Positions 7,509 through 17,622 of a stretch of DNA of 64,000 bases are shown here, in pieces. Position numbers and translations under genes: made by a program. This DNA comes from Teichococcus rhizosphaerae (GTDB lineage Bacteria > Pseudomonadota > Alphaproteobacteria > Acetobacterales > Acetobacteraceae). The notes below the pieces were generated by a model. It did not search any database and had not been told where the DNA came from. It was given only the letters and a program-made list of their open reading frames with translations. Every line of letters starts with the position of its first letter. Positions within the stretch are counted from its first letter, which is position 1. The stretch covers positions 62,001-126,000 of the forward strand of contig NZ_PDNU01000002.1 in NCBI RefSeq assembly GCF_002631185.1, read 5' to 3'.

Positions 7509-8975
7509 TCAGCGCCGGGCCGGCAGCAGCACCAGCGGCGGCCCTTCCCCGGCTACGGTGGTCACCACCCGGTGCAGCCGGTAGCGCTCCGCCTCGATGC
7601 CGTGCCGGCTGCGCGCGATTCCTCCCTCCTCCACCGCGCCGGGCCAGAGCGGCGGGCCGCCGCGCCGCTCGCTGCGCACCATCAGGCCCGTGCCGCCGGC
7701 GGCGGGCGCCGGCAGGTCGAACAGGTCCCAGCGGTCGCCGATGGCGACGACGCGGGTGGTGGGCGGCAGGTGCAGCGCCAGCTCGCTGGCCAGGCCGTAT
7801 TCCTCGGCGGCGATGAAGCCGGCGCCGCGCGCGGCGCGCTCCGCGTCCAGCGTGGCGGCGAACTCGGCCCAGCCGCCGAGCCGCGCCAGAGTGGGGTCGC
7901 TGCGGCGCGGCAGCGGCAGCGGCGCGAAGGCGGCCTGGACCAGCACCAGGAGGGTCAGCCCCAGCCCCAGCGCCACGCCGGGGCGGCGCCAGCGCGCCCA
8001 GCGCGGCCCGAGGCAGCCGGCGGCGACGAGGCAGGCGGAAGGATAGAGGATGGCCGGCCAGTTGCCCTGCACCCGGCTGCCCGTGGCCTGCCACAGGAAC
8101 AGCAGCGCGGCGGGCACGGTGATGGCGGCGAGCAGCCCGGCCGCCCCGGCACCCTCGCCGCGCTTCCACCACAGGCGGCAGGCGGCCACCGTGCCGGCGG
8201 CGCAGAGCAGGAAGATGATGGGCGTGACCAGCCCGGCCTGCCCGCCCAGCAGCTCGCCAAGGTAGCGCAGGGAGGAACCGGTGGCGGTGGCGCCGGCCCG
8301 CCCCCCCTGCTTGGCGAAGCTCACCCAGTCATGGCGCGCATTCCAGAGGATGACGGGGCTGAACACCAGCAGCGCCAGCGCGCCGCCCGCCCAGAGCCGC
8401 CAATCCGCCAGCCAGTGGCGCGCCTGCCGCTCCAGCAGCAGCCACAGCACCACCCCACCGCCCAGCAGTACGGCCGTGTACTTGGACAGCAGCGCGAGAC
8501 CCGCCAGCACGCCGAAGGCCAGCCACCAGCGCCCGTCCTGGCTGGCATGAAGCCGCGCCAGCGCCCAGAGCGCGGCGCACCAGAACACCAGCAGCGGCGT
8601 GTCGGGCGTCATCAGCACCGAGCCGGCGCCGAACAGCAGCGTGGCGTTCAGCAGCGCCGCCGCCCAGGGCCCGGCCTGCCGGCCGGGAAACAGCCTCTCC
8701 CCCGCATCGGCCAGCAGCAGGGAGGCGGCGGCCACGCCGAGCGGCCCCAGCAAGCGCAGCCCCAGCGCGGTGTCGCCCGCCAGAGCCGAGCCCAGCGCCG
8801 TCCACAGCGCCACCATGGGCGGATGGTCGTAGTAGCTGAGCGAAAGGGCGCGGCCCCAGACCCAGTAATAGGCCTCGTCCGGCGCGGGGGGCAGCCACCA
8901 GGCGGCGGCCAGGCGCAGCAGGGTCAGCGCCGCCAGCGCCCACAGCCATGGCGCATTGCCCCGGAACGCCGCCAT
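7509..8975 (-). CDS. Glycosyltransferase family 39 integral membrane protein
   Basis: This 488-residue polytopic protein is of the ArnT/PMT type, which moves a sugar from a polyprenyl-phosphate donor to lipid A, protein or glycan on the periplasmic side. The catalytic Asp-Glu lies in the first periplasmic loop (PPAPDEAYYWVW, residues ~28-39) with SYYDHPPMVAL following, both hallmarks of the family. Around ten hydrophobic segments follow, then a soluble C-terminal part with segments such as EEYGLASELALHLP. Its ATG overlaps the stop of the GT2-GtrA gene by one base, so the two are co-translated: the upstream enzyme probably makes the lipid-linked sugar that this one uses. The acceptor is unknown. 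Confidence 0.87.
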   Translation of the reverse strand: MAAFRGNAPWLWALAALTLLRLAAAWWLPPAPDEAYYWVWGRALSLSYYDHPPMVALWTALGSALAGDTALGLRLLGPLGVAAASLLLADAGERLFPGRQAGPWAAALLNATLLFGAGSVLMTPDTPLLVFWCAALWALARLHASQDGRWWLAFGVLAGLALLSKYTAVLLGGGVVLWLLLERQARHWLADWRLWAGGALALLVFSPVILWNARHDWVSFAKQGGRAGATATGSSLRYLGELLGGQAGLVTPIIFLLCAAGTVAACRLWWKRGEGAGAAGLLAAITVPAALLFLWQATGSRVQGNWPAILYPSACLVAAGCLGPRWARWRRPGVALGLGLTLLVLVQAAFAPLPLPRRSDPTLARLGGWAEFAATLDAERAARGAGFIAAEEYGLASELALHLPPTTRVVAIGDRWDLFDLPAPAAGGTGLMVRSERRGGPPLWPGAVEEGGIARSRHGIEAERYRLHRVVTTVAGEGPPLVLLPARR

Positions 8976-10063
8976 CAGCGGGCGCGCCAGACCAGGGTGG
9001 CGGAGACGGCATAGTTCCACACCACCGTCAGCAGCGCGCCGGCGGCGCCGGCCAGGCCCCAGTCCAGCACCTCGTCGCGCAGCAGCAGCCCGGCCACGCC
9101 GACATTGGCCGCGACGCCGACGCCGCAGACGAGATAGAACAGCGCCAGCCCGCGCCACAGCGCCGCGCCGCGCAACCGCACATCGCTGTAGGTGATGCGG
9201 TTGTTCAGCACGAAATTCGCCGTCATCGCCACGAGGCTCGCCACCCATTGCGCCTGCGCGAAGGGCAGCGGCCCCAGCACGGCCGACAGCACCAGCAGGT
9301 GCACCACGATGCCGATGGCGCCGACCGCGGCGAAGGCCAGGAAGCGCAGCGGCAGCAGCCCATGCGACCACTTGTCCAGCAGCAGCGCCAGGAAATCGAG
9401 CAGCACGGTGGCGTCGAGCTTGGATTCGCCCGCCTGCCGCGGGCGGAAGGTGTAGGGCAGCTCCACCACGCGCAATCTGCGCCCGGCCGAGAGCAGGAGG
9501 TCCAGCAGGATCTTGAAGCCGCGCCCGGTGAGGCGCGGCGCGATCTCCTCGGCCAGCGCGCGGGGCAGCATGAAGAAGCCGCTCATCGGATCGGCCACAG
9601 GCACGGGAAGGAAGAACCGCGCCAGGGTGGTGCCGCCATCGCTGATGCGGCGGCGGAGGGCGGAGAAGCCTTCCGCCGCCTCGCCTCCCGCCACATGGCG
9701 GCTGCCGATGGCGACATCCCCCTCGCCCGCCCGCAGCGCCGCCAGCATGCGCGGCAGCAGCGCCTCGTCATGCTGCAGGTCGCCGTCGATGACGGCCACA
9801 TATTTGGCGGACGAGGCCAGCATCCCCTCGACGCAGGCGGAGGCGAGCCCGCGCCGCCCGACGCGCCGGATGCAGCGGATGCGGCCATCCCGCGCCGCGA
9901 TCTCCCGCGCCACGCGCGCGGTGCCGTCCGGGCTGTTGTCGTCGACGAAGATGGCTTCCCAGGCGATCCCGGCGAGCGCCACCTCCAGCCGCTCCACCAT
10001 GGGCGCGACATTGAGGGCCTCGTTGTAGCAGGGGATGACGACGGTGAGTTCGGGGGACGGCAT
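8975..10063 (-). CDS. GT2 polyprenyl-phosphate glycosyltransferase fused to a GtrA domain
   Basis: This 362-residue protein has two parts. Residues 1-230 form a GT-A fold glycosyltransferase with VVIPCYNEALNV, VDDNSPDGT and the metal-binding DGDLQHDE, like dolichol-phosphate mannose synthases. Residues ~238-360 are a GtrA domain with four hydrophobic segments, including LRFLAFAAVGAIGIVVHLL and ANFVLNNRITY. The reaction is expected to be nucleotide-sugar plus polyprenyl phosphate, with the GtrA part possibly moving the product across the membrane. It is coupled by a one-base overlap to the GT39 gene. A similar pair occurs as two separate genes at 58410-59902. Confidence 0.88.
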   Translation of the reverse strand: MPSPELTVVIPCYNEALNVAPMVERLEVALAGIAWEAIFVDDNSPDGTARVAREIAARDGRIRCIRRVGRRGLASACVEGMLASSAKYVAVIDGDLQHDEALLPRMLAALRAGEGDVAIGSRHVAGGEAAEGFSALRRRISDGGTTLARFFLPVPVADPMSGFFMLPRALAEEIAPRLTGRGFKILLDLLLSAGRRLRVVELPYTFRPRQAGESKLDATVLLDFLALLLDKWSHGLLPLRFLAFAAVGAIGIVVHLLVLSAVLGPLPFAQAQWVASLVAMTANFVLNNRITYSDVRLRGAALWRGLALFYLVCGVGVAANVGVAGLLLRDEVLDWGLAGAAGALLTVVWNYAVSATLVWRAR

Positions 10064-10507
10064 GGTGGCGCGTGCTTAGCGCCCTTGCCGCCACGGCACC
10101 AGCAACCGGGCGTGGCATGGCAAGCCACCGGCACCGACGTGAACCCAAAGTACGGAAAAGGCACGAGTTCGGCCGCGGCCCCTTGGGCCTGCTCCACTGC
10201 GGGTGGAGGGCTTTGCTGGCCCTCCCCTTCCGGCCGGCCATCGGAATGGCGCTGTCCGTGGCGCGTAAAGGTCGGTCGGGTCCGGCCCGCTTGTTTCGTG
10301 GCTGGGTGCGAGGTGTGTGCTTGTTGGAGACTTCTCCGCCAGGAGTCCGGCAGGAAGCGGCAAGAATTTACGATAATTTTCTTTATAAGGTTTATGAGGA
10401 CTGGTCTGGAGAGCATGAGCAGGCGATGGGCCGTAAACCCTTCAGCCAGCAGGACGCTGCCCTCGCCGCTCCAGGCGGCGGAAGGCGGTATGGCCGGCAG
10501 ATGATGG
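10064..10507. other. Intergenic region without a supported gene
   Basis: About 440 bases separate the GT2-GtrA start from the tRNA-Lys terminator. Nothing protein-like was recognised in any frame. The right half holds a short AT-rich patch (about 10370-10400, AATTTACGATAATTTTCTTTATAAGG) that stands out against the GC-rich surroundings and could be a promoter region. The rest looks like non-coding or decayed sequence. No RNA fold could be assigned by eye. Confidence 0.5.
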
Positions 10508-10528
10508 AAAACCGGCCTCAGCGCCGGC
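10508..10528 (-). terminator. Intrinsic terminator downstream of tRNA-Lys
   Basis: On the minus strand, six bases past the tRNA 3' end, CCGGC-GCTGAG-GCCGG forms a 5-bp GC stem followed directly by TTTT. Position and shape fit termination of the tRNA transcript. The stem is short, so confidence is moderate. Confidence 0.55.
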
Positions 10529-10533
10529 AAGCG

Positions 10534-10609
10534 TGGTGTGCCCGCAGGGACTCGAACCCTGGACCCCAAGATTAAAAGTCTCGTGCTCTACCGACTGAGC
10601 TACGGGCAC
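10534..10609 (-). tRNA. tRNA-Lys (anticodon TTT)
   Basis: The reverse strand reads GTGCCCG as the acceptor 5' strand and CGGGCAC as its partner, with discriminator A and an encoded CCA at 10534-10536. The D-arm (GTAGCTCAGTCGGTAGAGC), anticodon loop CTTTTAA and T-arm (GGTTCGAGTCC) are in place, giving the standard 76-base cloverleaf. The anticodon TTT reads AAA/AAG. It is followed by a short terminator hairpin. Confidence 0.96.
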
Positions 10610-10680
10610 ATGGGGGAGACGGGCGGGAGAAACCCTCCCGCGCCGCCCCTGTCAAGCCTCGCGGCGATAGCGGCGAGGAA

Positions 10681-11253
10681 TCAGGCCGCGTCGGCGGCGA
10701 TCTGCGCCTTCACCAGGCGGTCCGGCTCGCGCACCATGCCGCTCTGGCCGGTGCCGCGCTTGATCTTGTCCACGAACTCCATGCCCGAGGTCACCTGCCC
10801 CCAGATGGTGTACTGGCCGTCCAGGCTGGAAGCCGGCGCGAACATGATGAAGAACTGGCTGTTGGCGCTGTTCGGGTTGGCGGTGCGGGCCATGCCGCAG
10901 ACGCCGCGCAGGAAGCGCGCCTTGGCCGGCGGGCTGAACTCGGCCGGCAGGTCGGGGAGCTGGCTGCCGCCCGTGCCGGTGCCGGTCGGGTCGCCGCCCT
11001 GGGCCATGAAGCCCTCGATCACGCGGTGGAAGGGCGTGCCGTCATAGAAGCCCTGGCGCACCAGGGTCTTGATGCGCTCGACATGCTGGGGCGCGAGGTC
11101 GGGGCGCAGCTTGATGACGACGCGGCCATCCTTCAGATCGAAGAACAGGGTGTTCTCGCGATCGTCCTGGGCGGCGGCCTCATTGGTGGTGGCTTCGGTC
11201 ATCATGATCCCCGTGATGGCGATGGAACTGGCGAGCAGGTCGCGACGGCGCAT
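10681..11253 (-). CDS. Peptidyl-prolyl cis-trans isomerase, cyclophilin type
   Basis: Cyclophilins speed proline isomerisation during protein folding. The core shows FHRVIEGFMAQGGDPTGTGTGG, with the catalytic Arg in FHR and the GGD motif, then NSANSQFFIM and YTIWGQVTSGM. These are the active-site strands of bacterial PpiA/PpiB proteins. The longest form has 190 residues and starts MRRRDLLASSIAITG, which resembles a twin-arginine or Sec signal ending near EAAAQ. An internal start at MTEATTNEAAAQ would give a cytosolic form. A GGGGGAG stretch precedes the outer ATG, which favours the longer, exported version, though not decisively. It lies seven bases downstream of coaD, probably in one transcript with coaD and gyrA. 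Confidence 0.9.
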   Translation of the reverse strand: MRRRDLLASSIAITGIMMTEATTNEAAAQDDRENTLFFDLKDGRVVIKLRPDLAPQHVERIKTLVRQGFYDGTPFHRVIEGFMAQGGDPTGTGTGGSQLPDLPAEFSPPAKARFLRGVCGMARTANPNSANSQFFIMFAPASSLDGQYTIWGQVTSGMEFVDKIKRGTGQSGMVREPDRLVKAQIAADAA

Positions 11254-11259
11254 CCTGTG

Positions 11260-11785
11260 TCACTCCCCCTGGTGTGGCGCGCGAACCCGGGCAAGGGTGC
11301 GCTCGCATGTCAGGCGCGGCACGAAGGTGGAGATGTCCCCCCCCAGCCGCGCGATCTCCTTGACGAAGCGCGAGGAGATGAAATGGTTGCCCTCGCTGGC
11401 CATCAGGAACAGCAGCTCGATCTCCGGATCGAGCCGGCGGTTCATGCCGGCCATCTGGAACTCGTAGTCGAAATCGGTGACGGCGCGCAGGCCGCGCACG
11501 ATCACCTCGGCGCCGACCTCCCGCGCGAAGCCGACCAGCAGCCCCTCGAAGGGCACCACCTCGATCACCGTGCCGGTACGCTCGGCGATGCTCGCCACCT
11601 CGGCGCGCACCAGCGCCACGCGCTCCTCGAGCGGAAAGAGAGGCCCCTTCCCCGCATTCATGGCGACGCCGACCACCAGCCGGTCCAGGATGCGGGCGGC
11701 GCGGTGGATGATGTCGAGATGCCCGTTGGTGACGGGATCGAAGGTGCCGGGATAAATGCCGCTGCGCGGCCTGCGCGGGGACGGC

Positions 11786-11793
<8 letters not shown>
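11260..11793 (-). CDS. coaD: Pantetheine-phosphate adenylyltransferase
   Basis: CoaD transfers AMP from ATP to 4'-phosphopantetheine, the penultimate step of coenzyme A synthesis. The 177-residue protein starts [12 protein letters not shown], then [16 protein letters not shown] with the nucleotidyltransferase TNGH motif. The substrate segment [17 protein letters not shown] and the C-terminal [16 protein letters not shown] are also typical. The start at 11793 overlaps the end of gyrA by eight bases. An open extension to 11949 inside gyrA has no family similarity and was dropped. The length is slightly above the usual ~160 because of the N-terminal basic stretch and a short C-terminal tail. Confidence 0.95.
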
Positions 11794-14608
<2,815 letters not shown>

Positions 14609-14734
14609 GCGGTCATCCCATGCAGCAAAGTGGGGGGTGGGCCGGCCCGGCGCGAGGCGCGCGGTGGCTGGAACGTCCTCCACGGAAAATCGGGGATGTT
14701 ATAGCCGCTCCGGTGCGTTCCGCCAAACGGCGCC

Positions 14735-14756
14735 GGGCGGGAATTCCTTCCCGCCC
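14735..14756. terminator. Possible terminator hairpin after fruA
   Basis: The arms GGGCGGGAA and TTCCCGCCC are exact complements around a TTCC loop, 11 bases past the fruA stop. The minus strand continues CGGCGCCGTTT, so there is only a weak T stretch. It may end the fru transcript before it reaches gyrA, but lacks a strong T-run. Confidence 0.4.
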
Positions 14757-14766
14757 CGACAACGGC

Positions 14767-16581
14767 TTAGGCCGCCGGGGACCGGGCCGCGGGAGCGTGG
14801 TCCGGAGGGGCGGCCGGCGAGCCGCGCTTGAGCAGGGCCACGGCCAGGGCGGTGACAATGGTGCCGGCCAGGATGGCCAGCAGGTAGCCTAGCGGGTTGC
14901 CCACCGCGCCGGGGATGCCCACCACGAAGATGCCGCCATGCGGCGCGCGCAGCGTGCAGCCGAGCAGCATGGACAGCGCCCCCGCCACCGCCGAGCCCGC
15001 GATCAGCGCCGGAATGACGCGCACAGGGTCCTTGGCGGCGAAGGGGATGGCGCCCTCCGAGATGAAGGCGGCGCCGAGCACGGCGGCGGCCTTGCCGGCA
15101 TCCCGCTCCTCCTGGCTGAAGCGGCCGCGCGCGATGAGGGTGGCCAGCGCCACGCCGAGCGGCGGCGTCATGCCGGCGGCCATCACCGCCGCCATCGGCG
15201 CATAGGTCTCGGAGCCGAGCAGGCCGACGCCGAAGGCATAGGCCGCCTTGTTCACCGGCCCGCCCATGTCCACCGCCATCATCGCGCCGAGCACGAGGCC
15301 CAGGATCACGGCGTTGGAGGTGCCCATGCCGCGCAGGAACTCGGTGAGCCAGGCGAGTGCCGCCGCGATCGGCGTGCCCAGCACGTAGATCATCAGCAGG
15401 CCGGTGACCAGCGAAGCCAGCAGCGGGATGACCAGGACAGGCTTGAGCCCTTCCAGGCTTTCCGGGAAGGGCAGCCTGTCCCGCAGGAAGCGCGCCACGT
15501 AGCCGGCCAGGAAGCCGGCCGCGATGCCGCCCAGGAACCCCGCCCCCACCGCCCCTGCCAGCGAGCCGCCGACGAAGCCCGGCGCCAGGCCGGGACGATC
15601 CGCGATGGAGAAGGCGATGAAGGCGGCCAGAACCGGCACCATCAGCGCCAGCGCCGATTGCGCGCCGATCTGGAACAGCGCCGCCGGCAGGCTGCCCGGC
15701 TCCTTGAACGCCTCGATGCCGAAGGCGAAGGAGAGCGCGATGCAGAGCCCCCCCGCCGTGACCAGCGGGATCATGTAGGAGACGCCGGTCATCAGGTGCT
15801 TGTAGGCGCCCGGCGCCTGCCCGGCCTTGGCTGGCGCGGGCGTGGCGGCGCCGGATGCGGGGGCGCCGCCCTGGGGCGCGGCGGCGAGGGCGCGGGCGAT
15901 CAACCCGGCGCCGTCCTTCAGCGCGTCCCCCGTGCCGCCGGTGACGATGCGCTTGCCGGCGAAGCGGGCGGTGTCCACGCCTGTGTCGGCGGCGATCACC
16001 ACCGCATCCGCCTCGGCGATCTCCTCCGGCGTCAGCGCGTTCCGGGCGCCGACCGAGCCCTGCGTCTCCACCCGGATGCTGTGGCCGAGCTTCGCCGCCG
16101 CCTTTTCCAGCGCCGCCGCCGCCATGAAGGTGTGCGCGATGCCGGTGGGGCAGGCGGTGATGGCGACCAGCTTCCTCGGCCCCTCGCCCATGGCGGCGCC
16201 GGCCGGTGCCGCGGCGGCCATGGCTCCCGGCGCGGCTTCGGCCAGGAGCGGCGGCGCCGGCCGCGGCAGCAGCGCCAGCGAGGCGGCCGCGCGCAGGGCC
16301 TGCTCCGGCCGGCGGATCGCCTCGATGACGGTGGTGGCGATCAGCGGCCGCCCGGCATGGCGCGCGGCGTCGGCGGTGGCGTCACCCACCAGCAGCACGG
16401 CATCCGCCGCCCCGGCCGCCGGGGCAGGCGCCTCGGCGGTGTCGAGGGTGAGGTCGAGCGCGGCCCACCCGGCCGCGTCACGCAGCGCCTCGGCGGCCAT
16501 GGCGGCATGTGGGGCGCTGGCGGCGTGGCGGATGACGGCGAGCAGCCGGGTCGGCTTGGCCTGGCCGGGATCAGAGGGCAT
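14767..16581 (-). CDS. fruA: PTS fructose transporter subunit EIIB'BC
   Basis: This 604-residue permease imports fructose while phosphorylating it at carbon 1. Residues ~1-110 are a degenerate EIIB' domain (LLAVIRHAASAPHAAMAA) lacking the reactive Cys. Residues ~135-235 are the active EIIB with the phospho-accepting Cys in ITACPTGIAHTFMAA. After an Ala/Pro linker, residues ~265-590 form the EIIC membrane domain with about nine spans, including MTGVSYMIPLVTAGG and DMGGPVNKAAYAFG. It is the last gene of the order fruB, fruK, fruA, with 71 bases between fruK and it. Specificity is assigned from the domain order and the adjacent 1-phosphofructokinase. Confidence 0.94.
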   Translation of the reverse strand: MPSDPGQAKPTRLLAVIRHAASAPHAAMAAEALRDAAGWAALDLTLDTAEAPAPAAGAADAVLLVGDATADAARHAGRPLIATTVIEAIRRPEQALRAAASLALLPRPAPPLLAEAAPGAMAAAAPAGAAMGEGPRKLVAITACPTGIAHTFMAAAALEKAAAKLGHSIRVETQGSVGARNALTPEEIAEADAVVIAADTGVDTARFAGKRIVTGGTGDALKDGAGLIARALAAAPQGGAPASGAATPAPAKAGQAPGAYKHLMTGVSYMIPLVTAGGLCIALSFAFGIEAFKEPGSLPAALFQIGAQSALALMVPVLAAFIAFSIADRPGLAPGFVGGSLAGAVGAGFLGGIAAGFLAGYVARFLRDRLPFPESLEGLKPVLVIPLLASLVTGLLMIYVLGTPIAAALAWLTEFLRGMGTSNAVILGLVLGAMMAVDMGGPVNKAAYAFGVGLLGSETYAPMAAVMAAGMTPPLGVALATLIARGRFSQEERDAGKAAAVLGAAFISEGAIPFAAKDPVRVIPALIAGSAVAGALSMLLGCTLRAPHGGIFVVGIPGAVGNPLGYLLAILAGTIVTALAVALLKRGSPAAPPDHAPAARSPAA

Positions 16582-16652
16582 GGCTCTCGTCCTGGTGGGA
16601 GGTGCGGAGGAACTCGGTGCCGGGCCGGGTAGTCAGGTGGCGGGGTATGGGG

Positions 16653-17621
16653 TCAGAGGCGCTCGGCATGCGCGGCCTCCGCCAGGCGGGCGATCTCCGC
16701 CAGTTCCGGCCTCCCCTCGCCCGCCGCGGCCACGGGGCGGGAAACGGCGGCGGCGGCGCAGCCGGTGGCCAGCCGCGCGGTCGCCTCGGGCTCCAGGCCG
16801 CGCGCCAGGGCGGCGGTCAGGCCGGCCACCATGGCATCGCCGGCCCCGACGGTGGTGGTCAGCCGCACCCGGGGCGGCGTCACCCACAGGGTGGCGCCGG
16901 GCAGCGCGAAGAGCGCCCCCTCCCCGCCGGCCGAGACCACGACGTGCTCGATGCCCTGACCCTGCAACTCCCGCGCGGCGGCGACCAGCGCCGCGCGGTC
17001 CGGCAGGGCGCGGCCGAGCAGCGCCGAAAGCTCGTCACGGTTGGGCTTCACCAGCACCGGCCGGGCCGCGCGCGGCGCGGCGAGCGCGGCGGCGAGGGCG
17101 GGGCCGCTGCTGTCCAGCACCACGCGGGTGCCCTGGCCATGCAGGCGACCGGCCAGCCAGGCCCAGGCACCGGCATCGAGCCCGGGCGGCAGGCTGCCGG
17201 CCAGCACGGCGAGGCCTGGGCCATGGGCCAGCTTCCCCGCCACCGCCTCCAGCGCGCCCTCCGGCGTGGCGGCGCCGGGCGGGTTGATGTCGGTCACCTC
17301 TCCCGTTCCGGTTTCCACCAGCTTGACGTTGATGCGGCACCGCCCGGGAACCGCCACGAAATCCGTGGCGATGCCCAGCCCGCCCAGGAACTCCGTGAAG
17401 GCCGGAACATCGGCGCCGCCCAGCAGGCCGGTGGCGAGCGAGGCCTCCCCCAGCACGCCCAGCATCACGGAAACATTGACCCCCTTCCCGGCGGGCCGCA
17501 GCTCCGCAGCTCCTGCGCGGTTCACCTCCCCCCGCGCCAGCCTGGGCAGCGGGATGGTGAGGTCGAGCGCCGGGTTCAGCGTGACGGTGGCGATGCGCGG
17601 GCGCGGGTTGGCGGGGGCCAT
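16653..17621 (-). CDS. fruK: 1-phosphofructokinase
   Basis: FruK phosphorylates fructose 1-phosphate, the product of the PTS permease, to fructose 1,6-bisphosphate. The 322-residue PfkB-family sugar kinase opens with IATVTLNPALDLTI, has GKGVNVSVML in the substrate-binding region and KPNRDELSALLG mid-way. The catalytic anion-hole motif TVGAGDAMVAGL is near residue 255. It starts one base before the fruB stop region, so translation is probably coupled. The class II aldolase at 31200-32303 would consume its product. Confidence 0.94.
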   Translation of the reverse strand: MAPANPRPRIATVTLNPALDLTIPLPRLARGEVNRAGAAELRPAGKGVNVSVMLGVLGEASLATGLLGGADVPAFTEFLGGLGIATDFVAVPGRCRINVKLVETGTGEVTDINPPGAATPEGALEAVAGKLAHGPGLAVLAGSLPPGLDAGAWAWLAGRLHGQGTRVVLDSSGPALAAALAAPRAARPVLVKPNRDELSALLGRALPDRAALVAAARELQGQGIEHVVVSAGGEGALFALPGATLWVTPPRVRLTTTVGAGDAMVAGLTAALARGLEPEATARLATGCAAAAVSRPVAAAGEGRPELAEIARLAEAAHAERL

Positions 17622-17622
17622 C

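Noticed and set aside
10064-10507. Short frames in the gap between the GT2-GtrA gene and tRNA-Lys
   Set aside because: None has a family motif, ribosome site or codon pattern like its neighbours, and one runs into the tRNA gene.
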